Origin: an uncultured Oscillospiraceae bacterium
GTDB taxonomy: Bacteria; Bacillota; Clostridia; Oscillospirales; Oscillospiraceae
Direction of reading: 5' to 3'
NCBI GenBank assembly: GCA_905233785.1
Contig: CAJOCV010000090.1
Location: forward strand, 6,608 to 19,624
DNA: 13,017 nt
A program made the position numbers and the translations under genes. The notes under the pieces were generated by a model that had not been told where the DNA came from, ran no database searches, and saw only the letters and a list, made by a program, of their open reading frames with translations. Shown here piece after piece: positions 1 to 7,037 of the stretch (within the stretch, counting starts at the first letter, position 1; every line of letters begins with the position of its first letter).

Positions 1-8
1 TTTTTTGA

Positions 9-665
9 TTACGCAACGAGATAGACGCGGATGGCTTTCTCGTAGCCGTTGCAGGAGACGGTCAGCTTGACGCCGCCGTTCTTGCGGGCGAGAATCTCAC
101 ATTTGCACTGCTTGGAATCCTCGGGATCGGGCGTGATCTTAAACACGCTCTCATCATCCACCGACCAGGTCAGTTGCGCGTCGGAAAACTCCTCCACCGG
201 ATAGACGACCGCGTGAATGGTCAACGGATCGTTGCCCTCATGCATCGTGAAGTCCTCAAGCTCCTTATCGTAGTAGAAGATCTTGATCTCGGACACGGTA
301 GGCGTCGGCGTGGGGGGCGGCGTGGGCGCCTGCTCGATCACATAGATCGGAGTCGCCGAGGGCGCGTCGGTGGGAGGATTGGTGATCCGGCCGGTGCCGA
401 CGTCTTGCCCGTTGAGGCTGGTGGAGACCATCACAATCACAGCGAGGATAACGGCCACGACAAGGATCAGGCCGAAGATCATCTGCCACTTGGTGTTCGT
501 CTCGGCACGCTCATAGGAGGCGGTGCCTTTGACGGTGCCGGGGGTCGCGCCAGGTGTGCGCCCGCTTTGACTCACCCGACGGGTGCCGCAGCTGGGGCAG
601 CGGGTACGCAGGGCGGAGAAGCTTTCACCGCAGCGCCTGCATTTCACTTCAGGGATTACGCTCAT
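9..665 (-). CDS. Zinc-ribbon, single-pass membrane protein with Ig-like extracellular domain
   Basis: 218 aa, function unknown. The N-terminus is a short zinc ribbon with two CxxC knuckles (C9/C12 and C23/C26). A polar linker follows, then one strong transmembrane helix at about residues 61-83. A Pro/Thr-rich spacer (about 97-124) leads to a C-terminal beta-rich region (about 125-218) that resembles bacterial Ig-like (BIG2-type) domains, with an LTWSVDDES stretch and a terminal strand AIRVYL. The predicted topology is cytoplasmic ribbon and exported Ig-like domain. The ATG at 665 has a GGAGG ribosome binding site 8 nt upstream and its own promoter (710-738), so it appears to be transcribed separately from the genes before it. 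The domain reading rests on sequence pattern only; the ribbon could be a structural or regulatory metal site. I do not recognise a named family. Confidence 0.8.
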   Translation of the reverse strand: MSVIPEVKCRRCGESFSALRTRCPSCGTRRVSQSGRTPGATPGTVKGTASYERAETNTKWQMIFGLILVVAVILAVIVMVSTSLNGQDVGTGRITNPPTDAPSATPIYVIEQAPTPPPTPTPTVSEIKIFYYDKELEDFTMHEGNDPLTIHAVVYPVEEFSDAQLTWSVDDESVFKITPDPEDSKQCKCEILARKNGGVKLTVSCNGYEKAIRVYLVA

Positions 666-709
666 TGCATTTCCTCCGTTCTGTAGGAATGACGCTATGC
701 TACGAGCAA

Positions 710-738
710 ATAATACAACTTCTTTGTCTTTTCGTCAA
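710..738 (-). promoter_or_regulatory. Sigma-A type promoter for the zinc-ribbon membrane protein gene
   Basis: Read on the minus strand, TTGACG (733-738) and TATTAT (710-715) are separated by exactly 17 nt, a near-consensus vegetative promoter. Transcription would start near 703, giving a leader of about 38 nt with a GGAGG ribosome binding site before the ATG at 665. Confidence 0.8.
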
Positions 739-769
739 GTATCCAAGACCACTGAGACACCTGTTTTCC

Positions 770-793
770 GGGGATTTTTGGCCAAAATTCCCC
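770..793. repeat. 24-bp near-perfect palindrome upstream of the promoter
   Basis: GGGGATTTTTGG is followed directly by CCAAAATTCCCC, a 12-bp inverted repeat with one mismatch and no spacer. It lies about 30 bp upstream of the -35 box at 733-738 and just past the stop of the glycosyltransferase gene (830). No U-run follows on either strand, so it is a poor intrinsic terminator. It could be an operator or a weak transcript-end hairpin. Confidence 0.4.
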
Positions 794-829
794 ACTTTGG
801 CACCAATTTAGCAGCGAATTTAAAAAATG

Positions 830-1801
830 TTAAGATTTGGGGGCTTCTTCTGCGGCTTCCCAGGTACGCTCGGAGATGATGTAGCGGGGGCGCTGCTTGA
901 CCTCCAGGTAGGTTTTTCCGATGTATTCCCCGATAATACCGAGGGAGATCAGCTGCACACCGGAGACAAAGCAGACGATACAGGTCATGCTTGCCCAGCC
1001 CTCTATACTCCTGCCGCTCAGCGCGGTAACGATCGCCCAGACGACGCCGAAAAAGCTGACCAGAGCCACAAACACGCCAAAGCCGGTGATGAGCCGCAGG
1101 GGCTTGACCGAGAGGCTGGTGATGCCGTCCATCGCGAGGGCGATCATCTTCCTGAGCGGGTAATGGCTCTTCCCGGCGAGGCGTTCCGCCCGGTCGTAGC
1201 TGACCGTGGTGCTTTTAAAGCCCACCAGCGGCACGAGCCCGCGGAGAAAGAGGTTTACTTCCCGGAAGCCCGCCAGCTCCTGTAAGACCCGCGCGCTGAT
1301 GAGGCGGTAGTCGGCGTGGTTATAGACCACCTCCGCGCCCATCGCGGCGAGAAATTTATAGAAGCTCTGGGCGGTGAAGCGCTTGAAGAAGGTATCGGTG
1401 CGGCGGCTTGCGCGCACGCCGTACACCACCTCGCAGCCGTCCAGGTAGGCGTCCACCATCCTGTCCATGGCGTCGATGTCGTCCTGCCCGTCGCAGTCGA
1501 TGGAGATCGTGATGTCGCAGCGATCCTTTGCCTCCATGAGCCCCGCGAGCACCGCGTTCTGATGGCCGCGGTTGCGGCTCTGGGAGATGCCGAGATAGTG
1601 GGGATCGGAAGCCGCCAGCTCCCGGATGATCTCCCAGGTACGGTCGCGGCTGCCGTCGTTGACGAAAAGCACGCGGCTCTCGTCGCTGATCTTGCCGAGG
1701 TCGCGCAGGACGAGGAGCTTTGTCAGAAACTGCGGCGCTGTGATGGGCAGCACCTCCTGCTCGTTATAACAGGGGATGACGATGTACAGTACAGGCTTCA
1801 A
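830..1801 (-). CDS. Family 2 glycosyltransferase, polyprenyl-phosphate sugar transferase type (GtrB/YkcC-like)
   Basis: 323 aa, the usual length for membrane-anchored GT2 enzymes that load a sugar from a nucleotide donor onto a polyprenyl phosphate at the cytoplasmic face. The GT-A fold is visible from the N-terminus: VIPCYNE (8-14), FVNDGSRDRTW (46-56), and an acidic DCDGQDD motif (102-108) where family members often read DxDLQD. HADYRL (162-167) and the RAERLAGKSHYPL segment (204-216) are also typical. Two hydrophobic helices (about 237-262 and 267-292) form the C-terminal anchor. The start is TTG at 1801, supported by a GAGGTG site 7 nt upstream that overlaps the stop of the HAD gene, so translation is probably coupled. 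The sugar and acceptor cannot be read from the sequence. Confidence 0.88.
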   Translation of the reverse strand: MKPVLYIVIPCYNEQEVLPITAPQFLTKLLVLRDLGKISDESRVLFVNDGSRDRTWEIIRELAASDPHYLGISQSRNRGHQNAVLAGLMEAKDRCDITISIDCDGQDDIDAMDRMVDAYLDGCEVVYGVRASRRTDTFFKRFTAQSFYKFLAAMGAEVVYNHADYRLISARVLQELAGFREVNLFLRGLVPLVGFKSTTVSYDRAERLAGKSHYPLRKMIALAMDGITSLSVKPLRLITGFGVFVALVSFFGVVWAIVTALSGRSIEGWASMTCIVCFVSGVQLISLGIIGEYIGKTYLEVKQRPRYIISERTWEAAEEAPKS

Positions 1802-1812
1802 GAAGCAGCACC

Positions 1813-2463
1813 TCAGTTCACGAATCCGGCCAGCTCCGGGACGGTTTTGAAATAGTTTGTGCAGTTTTTGCGCATAAATGCCTCGATGGAGGGGATGTCG
1901 TTCGACCAGCCCACGCCCGCGAAATCCACGCCGCAGGCCTTCGCCATGTCGTAGCCGGGCTTCAAGTCGTCGATCATCAGAAGATCAGAGGGCTTTAAGG
2001 CAAAGCGGCGCATGATCTCCTCGAGCGGCCAGGCGTTCGGCTTGCGGTGCTCGGGCGGCTGCTCCCAGCCGAAGACCGCGTCCGGCGTCGGCAGACCGTT
2101 TGCCGCCCAGTCGCGCAGGATGTTGTCGTCAAAGCTGTGGGATACGACGCACACAAGCCCGCCTTCCGCCTTCTGCCGCTCCATGATCTCCCGGATGCCG
2201 GGGTAGGCGGCGGGGATGTGCCGCTTCACATAGTCGCGCCAGAAGCGCCACTCGATGTCCAGCATTTCATCGTCCATGCCGTATTCCTCCCGGCACATCG
2301 GGAGAAAGCCGGGGTCAAAGTTCTTGATGAAATAGTCTTCCAGCGTGCACGTTCTCCCGGGCAGGTACATGTCCAGAAAAGCCTGAAAGCTGGGATGATG
2401 GATGGCGGCGGTGCTGCTGACCACGGTGTCGTCGTGGTCAAAGACGAGGCATTTGTATCGCAT
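1813..2463 (-). CDS. HAD-superfamily hydrolase (phosphoglycolate-phosphatase-like)
   Basis: 216 aa cytosolic phosphatase-type protein. Motif I is FDHDDT with nucleophile D9, general acid D11 and T13. Motif II is the Ser in VVSHS (S108), motif III the Lys in RKPNAW (K141), and motif IV is LLMIDD (D165/D166). All four catalytic motifs of the haloacid dehalogenase superfamily are present. The region between motifs I and II is long and helical, as in subclass I cap enzymes. The ATG at 2463 follows AAGGAA. The gene ends 11 nt before the glycosyltransferase start, and the two are probably translationally coupled, which hints at a shared role such as phosphate removal in a sugar or lipid-carrier pathway. 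That role is inference; the substrate is unknown. Confidence 0.87.
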   Translation of the reverse strand: MRYKCLVFDHDDTVVSSTAAIHHPSFQAFLDMYLPGRTCTLEDYFIKNFDPGFLPMCREEYGMDDEMLDIEWRFWRDYVKRHIPAAYPGIREIMERQKAEGGLVCVVSHSFDDNILRDWAANGLPTPDAVFGWEQPPEHRKPNAWPLEEIMRRFALKPSDLLMIDDLKPGYDMAKACGVDFAGVGWSNDIPSIEAFMRKNCTNYFKTVPELAGFVN

Positions 2464-2490
2464 GATGTTTCCTTGTTGTTCACTGAATAC

Positions 2491-2509
2491 GGACGAGCAA
2501 TGCTCGTCC
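2491..2509. repeat. Short perfect palindrome between two minus-strand genes
   Basis: GGACGAGCA and TGCTCGTCC flank a single central base in the 50-nt gap between the second G3E-like gene and the HAD gene. Extended on the minus strand it reads GTAGGGACGAGC, similar in style to the GTAGGGGCGACC hairpin at 12018-12040. This suggests a family of dispersed intergenic hairpins. No U-run follows it, so it probably does not stop transcription between the two genes. Confidence 0.5.
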
Positions 2510-2513
2510 CTAC

Positions 2514-3467
2514 TTAATAGAACGTCGCCACGTCCTGCGCCGGGGCGGGGCAGGGCTCGGAGGCGATATAGGTCAGCACGGGCCCCTTCTTGCCGTAGGC
2601 GCGGTTGAATTTGAAGTTGATCTTTGCCGTGAGGATGAGCCAGCTGTTGTCCTCGATGAGCTCAGCCCGCTCCCACTGGCACACAAGCCCCGCAAACTGA
2701 ATATCCTCCACGCAGCAGGTCATCACATGGCGGCCCACCACAAAGGTCTGCTTCGGCAGCTTCTGGCGCACGAGCGCGCGGCACTTGAAGCGCACGGTTT
2801 TGCCCTCGTACTTCTTCGGCTCCTCGCTCATGTCGCGGTACCACATGGCGTAGTCCTCGTCCCCGATCTCCACGATGGGGGCATCGAGGTCGAAGGGCAG
2901 GGGGTCTTCAATGTCGTCGTAGGCGACCTGACCGTCCGGGGACTCGTAGGCGATGTCCGCCCGACGGGAAGCGCCGCGCACGATCTTGTGAAAGGCCATC
3001 TTGTCCATCTGGGGGGTAAAGCGGTTGAAGACCACGAGCTCGCAGCTTTTGAGCTTGTCGTACACGAGCTGGCGCATATTGTCGTTGTAGCTGAGGAAGG
3101 TGGTGGCGTCGGCGAACATGAACTCCTGATACACCACCCAGCTCTCGGGCATGGCCTGGTAGAGCGCGTCGAGAAGCCACATGCCGTTATACTCGATCAC
3201 AACGCGCTCCGCCTGCGTCTCTGCCACAAAGCGCAGCAGGTTCGGGGTGTTGAGCTGACTCTGCTCCTCCACGACGCGGATAAAGACGTTTTTGTCGGCA
3301 AACTGCTCGGGGGCGTATTCCTCCTCACCCTCCTCGCAGACTAAGAGCAGCGTGCGCTCACCGTTGCAGAAGCGCTTGTCCTCCAGCGTCTCCTGGATAA
3401 ACTTCGTTTTGCCGGCTTCCAGGAAACCGGTGAAGAGATAGACGGGCAGATCGGGATTTTTAGCCAA
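2514..3467 (-). CDS. Divergent G3E/CobW-like GTPase fused to a YcgQ/TIGR03943-like C-terminal domain
   Basis: 317 aa. The N-terminus has a P-loop, GFLEAGKT (14-21), matching the Walker A of G3E GTPases such as CobW, YjiA and ZagA. The rest of the G domain is divergent: the CxCC metal motif is absent, the place of NKxD is taken by FNRF (147-150), and EYNG stands where G3E proteins usually have ExSG. From about 220 the chain changes to a beta-rich module with GKTVRFKCRALV and GRHVMTCC (245-252), strongly recalling the C-terminal domain of YcgQ/TIGR03943 proteins, which belong to zinc-responsive loci in Bacillus. The start is TTG at 3467, inside the end of the upstream GTPase gene (8-nt overlap), with AAGGAGC about 10 nt before it. 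A metal-homeostasis partner of that GTPase is the best inference. Confidence 0.8.
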   Translation of the reverse strand: MAKNPDLPVYLFTGFLEAGKTKFIQETLEDKRFCNGERTLLLVCEEGEEEYAPEQFADKNVFIRVVEEQSQLNTPNLLRFVAETQAERVVIEYNGMWLLDALYQAMPESWVVYQEFMFADATTFLSYNDNMRQLVYDKLKSCELVVFNRFTPQMDKMAFHKIVRGASRRADIAYESPDGQVAYDDIEDPLPFDLDAPIVEIGDEDYAMWYRDMSEEPKKYEGKTVRFKCRALVRQKLPKQTFVVGRHVMTCCVEDIQFAGLVCQWERAELIEDNSWLILTAKINFKFNRAYGKKGPVLTYIASEPCPAPAQDVATFY

Positions 3468-4647
3468 TGTTGAACAGCTCCTTCAAAGCGCTCTCCTGGA
3501 TGTGAGAGCCGATCACACAGAAGCGGCCGGTCACGCCCGCGCTGCCGCGGCGAATATCGGTCTCCTCCGGGACGTAGTCAAAGTACAGCCACTCGCCGTC
3601 GCTCGCGTCCACGATGCCCTTGGCGCGCAGCACGACGCCGTATTTCTCCTCGTCGCCCAGCGCGGCGAGAATGGCGCGCAGCTCGCTTTCGCTGAACTTG
3701 CGCGGCGTCTCCATGCCCCAGCTCGTGAAGATCTCGTCGGCATGGTGATGGTGGTGATGGTGCCCGTCGTGGTGATGATGGCACTCGCAGTCGGGGTCGT
3801 CGCACTCGTCCTCGTCGTGGTGATGATGGTGGTGGTGCTCGTGCTCCTCGTCCTCATCGTCGTGATGGTGATGGCACTCGCAGTCGGGATCGTCGCACTC
3901 GTCCTCGTCGTGGTGATGATGGTGGTGATGCTCGTGCTCCTCGTCCTCATCGTCGTGATGATGGTGATGGCACTCGCAGTCGGGATCGTCGCACTCGTCC
4001 GCGTCGTGGTCGTGGTGGTGATGGTGCTCATGCTCCAGCGCTTCCTTCGCCGCGCGCAGGCCGTTTTCGTCCATGACCTCGCGGATCTGTGCGCCGGAGA
4101 TCTTGTCCCAGGGGGTGGTGATGAGCCCAGCCTCCGCGTTGAGCCCCTTGAGAAGCTCGACGGCGGTCATGGTCTTCTGCTCGTTTGCGCTGTCGGTGCG
4201 GCTTAATACGATCAGGTCGGCGTTCTGCACCTGGTCGTTGAAGAACTCGCCGAAGTTGCGCATATACATCTTGCACTTGCCGGCGTCCACCACGGTGACC
4301 TTCGCGCCGATCTGCGCGCCCTCAACGCGCTCCACGGCCTTGGCCACGTCAGACAGCTTGCCAACGCCCGAGGGCTCGATGATGATGCGGTCGGGGCTGT
4401 AGTCCGCCATGACCTTGGCGAGCGCCTTCGTGAAGTCGCCCACCAGGGTGCAGCAGATGCAGCCGGAGTTCATCTCCGTGATCTGCACGCCCGCGTCCTG
4501 CAGAAAGCCGCCGTCAATGGCGATCTCGCCGAACTCGTTTTCAATGAGCACCAGCTTTTCGTTCTGATAGCCCTCGGCGATCAGCTTGCGGATGAGCGTG
4601 GTCTTGCCCGCGCCGAGAAAGCCGGAAAATATATCAATTCTTGTCAT
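3460..4647 (-). CDS. G3E/CobW-family GTPase with His/Cys-rich metal-binding repeat insert
   Basis: 395 aa putative metallochaperone. The GTPase core shows Walker A GFLGAGKTT (9-17), ENEFGE (36-41), the metal-binding CICC motif (63-66, the GCxCC signature of COG0523), EPSGVGK (91-97), VVDAG (119-123) and LSRTD (148-152) in place of NKxD. An insert at about 206-302 holds roughly 43 His plus three CDDPDCEC motifs (219-226, 251-258, 282-289). A CobW C-terminal domain (about 305-395, KYGVVLRAKG and WLYFDYVP) follows. An ATG at 4674 opens the same frame, but GGAGG lies downstream of it at 4656-4660. The ATG at 4647 sits 8 nt after that site and is preferred. The metal (Zn, Ni or Co) cannot be read. 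The gene overlaps and probably acts with the next one. Confidence 0.9.
   Translation of the reverse strand: MTRIDIFSGFLGAGKTTLIRKLIAEGYQNEKLVLIENEFGEIAIDGGFLQDAGVQITEMNSGCICCTLVGDFTKALAKVMADYSPDRIIIEPSGVGKLSDVAKAVERVEGAQIGAKVTVVDAGKCKMYMRNFGEFFNDQVQNADLIVLSRTDSANEQKTMTAVELLKGLNAEAGLITTPWDKISGAQIREVMDENGLRAAKEALEHEHHHHHDHDADECDDPDCECHHHHHDDEDEEHEHHHHHHHDEDECDDPDCECHHHHDDEDEEHEHHHHHHHDEDECDDPDCECHHHHDGHHHHHHHADEIFTSWGMETPRKFSESELRAILAALGDEEKYGVVLRAKGIVDASDGEWLYFDYVPEETDIRRGSAGVTGRFCVIGSHIQESALKELFNIG
3742..4032 (-). repeat. Low-complexity tandem repeat encoding the His/Asp/Cys metal-binding insert
   Basis: Three repeats of about 31-32 codons (93-96 bp) lie inside the GTPase gene. Each encodes an acidic run, CDDPDCEC, and blocks of 4-8 His. 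The second and third units are nearly identical at DNA level, consistent with recent expansion by slippage or unequal exchange. Copy number may vary between strains and may also be mis-assembled from short reads. Confidence 0.85.
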
Positions 4648-4680
4648 CTTCATGACCTCCTTTTGTGTTTCCAAACATAC

Positions 4681-4709
4681 AGTATAACACTTTTACAATA
4701 AAAGCACAA
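4681..4709 (-). promoter_or_regulatory. Promoter for the G3E GTPase operon
   Basis: On the minus strand TATACT (4681-4686) is preceded by TGT, an extended -10 element, and lies 17 nt from TTGTGC (4704-4709). Transcription would begin near 4674, giving a leader of about 27 nt that contains the GGAGG site. This also argues against using the ATG at 4674. I saw no convincing Zur-type operator around it. Confidence 0.6.
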
Positions 4710-4780
4710 GTCGCAGAATGCGAACGAATCGTGAATAATCATGCTGCCGCGGAAAGGGAGAAGATCGGTCAAACACGTTC

Positions 4781-4809
4781 TTGTCAAATGCCGGGGCGTG
4801 TGGTAAGAT
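4781..4809 (+). promoter_or_regulatory. Promoter for the pyrH-frr-uppS cluster
   Basis: TTGTCA (4781-4786), a 17-nt spacer, and TAAGAT (4804-4809) preceded by TGG, an extended -10 element. Transcription would begin near 4816, about 40 nt before the pyrH ATG. It diverges from the G3E operon promoter about 70 bp away. Confidence 0.75.
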
Positions 4810-4857
4810 ACAAAAGAAAATGAGAATCCGAATATCGGAGAGCAGAAGGAGAACGTC

Positions 4858-5568
4858 ATGAAACCTGTCTACAATCGCGTTTTGATCAAGATCAGCGGCG
4901 AAGCGCTGGCTGCCGAGAAGCACACCGGCTTCGATTTCGACTTTGTCTCCCGCGTCTGTGAGGCGGTGAAGGCCTGCGCCGAGCTGGGCGCCCAGGTGGG
5001 CATCGTCATCGGCGGCGGCAACTTCTGGCGCGGCGTCAAGGACGGCGCGGGCAAGGTGGAGCGCGTGAGCGCTGACCGCATGGGCATGCTGGCAACGGCG
5101 ATGAACTGCCTCGCGGTGGCGGACGTGTTCCGGCAGGCGGGCTGTGACGCGCGGGTGATGACCGCGGTGGACATCCAGGGCGTGGGGGAGCGCTACGATA
5201 CCCGCAAGGCCGTGGAGTATCTCGAGGACGGGAAGATCGTGCTTTTCGCCTGCGGCACGGGCGCGCCCTTCTTCTCCACGGATACGGCGGCGGTGCTGCG
5301 CGCGGCGGAGATCGGGGCGGACGCGATCCTGCTTGCCAAGAACATCGACGGCGTGTATTCCGATGATCCGCGCAAGAACGCTGACGCCGTGAAGTTTGAC
5401 GAAATCAGCTATGACGAGGTGCTCTCCCGGCATCTGGCGGTAATGGACACCACGGCGACGAGCCTTGCCATGGATAACAGCATCCCCGTCATCGTCTTCG
5501 CCCTCGCCGAGCCGACGAACATCGGCCGCGTCCTCTGCGGCGAAAAGCTGGGAACGCTGGTAAAATAG
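4858..5568 (+). CDS. pyrH: UMP kinase
   Basis: 236 aa, full length for bacterial UMP kinase, which phosphorylates UMP to UDP with ATP in pyrimidine nucleotide synthesis and works as a cytosolic hexamer. Visible signatures are KISGEALA (11-18), the GGGNFWRG loop (52-59), RMGMLATAMN (74-83), the UMP-binding GTGAPFFSTDTAA stretch (133-145), and LLAKNIDGVYSDDP (158-171) of the amino acid kinase fold. The ATG at 4858 follows AGAAGGAG. It is the first gene of the cluster here; rpsB and tsf, its usual upstream neighbours, are absent and it has its own promoter. Its TAG stop coincides with the first bases of a palindromic intergenic element. Confidence 0.97.
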   Translation: MKPVYNRVLIKISGEALAAEKHTGFDFDFVSRVCEAVKACAELGAQVGIVIGGGNFWRGVKDGAGKVERVSADRMGMLATAMNCLAVADVFRQAGCDARVMTAVDIQGVGERYDTRKAVEYLEDGKIVLFACGTGAPFFSTDTAAVLRAAEIGADAILLAKNIDGVYSDDPRKNADAVKFDEISYDEVLSRHLAVMDTTATSLAMDNSIPVIVFALAEPTNIGRVLCGEKLGTLVK

Positions 5569-5682
5569 TGAATAGAGAATAGTGAATAGTGAACGGTTAT
5601 GGTGTCCCCCTGCGGGGACAAATTATAATTCGTCGCGAAGCGACACCTTAACTATTCACTTCTCACTATTCACTGTTCACTT
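5566..5682. repeat. Intergenic palindromic element, copy 1 (pyrH-frr gap)
   Basis: The ends are AT-rich arrays of the GTGAATA type (TAGTGAATAG at the left, TATTCACTGTTCACTTA at the right) forming imperfect terminal inverted repeats. The core has GGTGTCCCC/GGGGACA (5601-5620), a central AATTATAATT, and GTCGCGAAGCGACACC (5632-5647). Long-range pairing of the arms would make one branched hairpin. The left end starts at the pyrH TAG stop. Related copies are at 7035, 7189 and 9230, with the two core hairpins in either order. No ORF and no U-run are present. Confidence 0.85.
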
Positions 5683-5751
5683 ATCTCCGGCTGCTTTCAT
5701 CAGAAGCGAAAAGTTATTTACGATAAATCTACAATCAGGAGGTACTCCATC

Positions 5752-6303
5752 ATGGCGAATTATCCGGAATTTGAAAACAAGATGAAAAAGACCTGCGAGG
5801 CGCTGACGACGACGCTCGCCACCATCCGCGCCGGCCGCGCCAACGCCGCCGTGCTCGACCAGATCACCGTGGACTACTACGGCTCTCCCACCCCGATCCA
5901 GCAGGTGGCCTCCGTCTCCACGCCCGACCCGCGCTCCCTGTTCATTCAGCCCTGGGACGGTTCTGTGCTCAAGGGCATCGAAAAGGCGATCCTCGCCTCC
6001 GATCTGGGCATCAATCCCCAGAACGACGGCCGCGGCATCCGCCTGGTGTTCCCGCCGCTGACCGAGGAGCGCCGCCGCGATCTCGTCAAGCAGACCAAGA
6101 AGTACGGCGAGGAGAGCAAGGTTGCCATCCGCAACATCCGCCGTGACGCGATCGAGAAGTTCAAAAAGCAGCAGAAGGCCTCCGAGATGACCGAGGACGA
6201 TTACAAGATCGCCGAGAAGGACATTCAGAAGCTGACCGACGACTTCATCAAGGAGATCGACAAGATCACCGAGCGCAAGGAAAAAGAGCTGACGGAAATC
6301 TGA
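5752..6303 (+). CDS. frr: Ribosome recycling factor
   Basis: 183 aa, close to the family norm of 185. With EF-G, it splits the post-termination ribosome complex. Recognisable segments are TLATIRAGRANAAVLDQITVD-type text near residues 21-40, YYGSPTPIQQVASVS (42-56), the IQPWD turn (65-69), LGINPQNDG (84-92), the FPPLTEERRRDLVK stretch, and the charged C-terminal helix ending in KEKELTEI. These match both RRF domains, the three-helix bundle and the beta/alpha domain. The ATG at 5752 has an AGGAGGT site about 8 nt upstream. Its TGA stop overlaps the uppS ATG by one base, so uppS is probably coupled to it. Confidence 0.97.
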   Translation: MANYPEFENKMKKTCEALTTTLATIRAGRANAAVLDQITVDYYGSPTPIQQVASVSTPDPRSLFIQPWDGSVLKGIEKAILASDLGINPQNDGRGIRLVFPPLTEERRRDLVKQTKKYGEESKVAIRNIRRDAIEKFKKQQKASEMTEDDYKIAEKDIQKLTDDFIKEIDKITERKEKELTEI

Positions 6304-7037
6304 TGGAGAATCGCGAATTGACGGCGGGGAAGCGGTTTGACCGCGTTCCCCGCCACATTGCCATCATTCTGGATGGCAACGGCCGTTGGGCCAAACTGCG
6401 CGGTCTGCCGCGCACGGCGGGGCACTCCGCCGGGGCGGAGACCTTCCGCACCATCGCCCACTACTGCAAGGACATCGGTGTGGAGCATCTGACGGTCTAC
6501 GCCTTCTCCACCGAGAACTGGAAGCGCCCGGGCAGTGAGGTCAAGACCATCATGCGCCTGCTGGAAAAGTATCTGCACGAGGCCATTGACTCCATGGAGC
6601 GCGACGGCATCCGCATGCGCATCTTCGGGGATGTGAGCGGCCTTGCTCCCGAGCTGCAGGCGCTCGCGGCGGAGACGGACGAGATTTCGAACCGTATCGA
6701 GGGCTTTCAGGCCAATATCTGCTTAAACTACGGCGGGCGGGATGAAATCGTGCGCGCGGCAAAGCGCTACGCCGCGGATGTCGCGGCGGGCAAGGCGGAT
6801 ATGAACTTGACCGAGGAGCGCTTTTCCCGCTATCTCTATTCCGCGAACGTCCCCGACCCCGATCTGCTGATCCGCCCGGGCGGGGAGCAGCGCCTGTCAA
6901 ACTTCCTGCTCTGGCAGTGCGCCTACGCGGAGTTTTACTTTACGGACGTGCTCTGGCCGGACTTCACGCCTGACGAGCTTGACAAGGCGATCGAGGAATT
7001 TAACCGGAGAGACCGCAGATACGGCGGGGTAAAATAG
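6303..7037 (+). CDS. uppS: Isoprenyl transferase (undecaprenyl diphosphate synthase)
   Basis: 244 aa cis-prenyltransferase that extends farnesyl diphosphate with isopentenyl diphosphate to make the lipid carrier for peptidoglycan. Visible motifs are ILDGNGRWAK (22-31) with catalytic D24, YAFSTENWKRP (66-76), NICLNYGGRDEI (138-149), and the C-terminal LLIRPGGEQRLSNFLLWQ region (188-205) followed by FTDVLWPDF. The residue after R191 is Pro where E. coli has Thr (RTGGE); the substrate-contacting Arg and Ser (R197, S199) remain. The ATG overlaps the frr stop (TGATG) and no strong ribosome binding site is evident, consistent with coupling. The TAG stop lies at the start of a repeat element, and the last 30 nt of the gene are duplicated downstream (7162-7191). 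Confidence 0.96.
   Translation: MENRELTAGKRFDRVPRHIAIILDGNGRWAKLRGLPRTAGHSAGAETFRTIAHYCKDIGVEHLTVYAFSTENWKRPGSEVKTIMRLLEKYLHEAIDSMERDGIRMRIFGDVSGLAPELQALAAETDEISNRIEGFQANICLNYGGRDEIVRAAKRYAADVAAGKADMNLTEERFSRYLYSANVPDPDLLIRPGGEQRLSNFLLWQCAYAEFYFTDVLWPDFTPDELDKAIEEFNRRDRRYGGVK

Noticed and set aside
3502..4206. Long plus-strand ORF rich in Val and Met opposite the G3E gene
   Set aside because: It is the complement of the His/Asp codon repeats (CAC/CAT/GAC read backwards), with no ribosome binding site. The minus-strand frame has full GTPase motifs.
4648..4674. Upstream ATG (4674) as the start of the G3E GTPase
   Set aside because: The predicted transcript start is at about the same base and the GGAGG site lies downstream of it; the ATG at 4647 is correctly spaced.
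4693..5433. 246-codon minus-strand ORF opposite pyrH
   Set aside because: Shadow ORF; composition is His/Arg/Ala-rich and pyrH is unambiguous.
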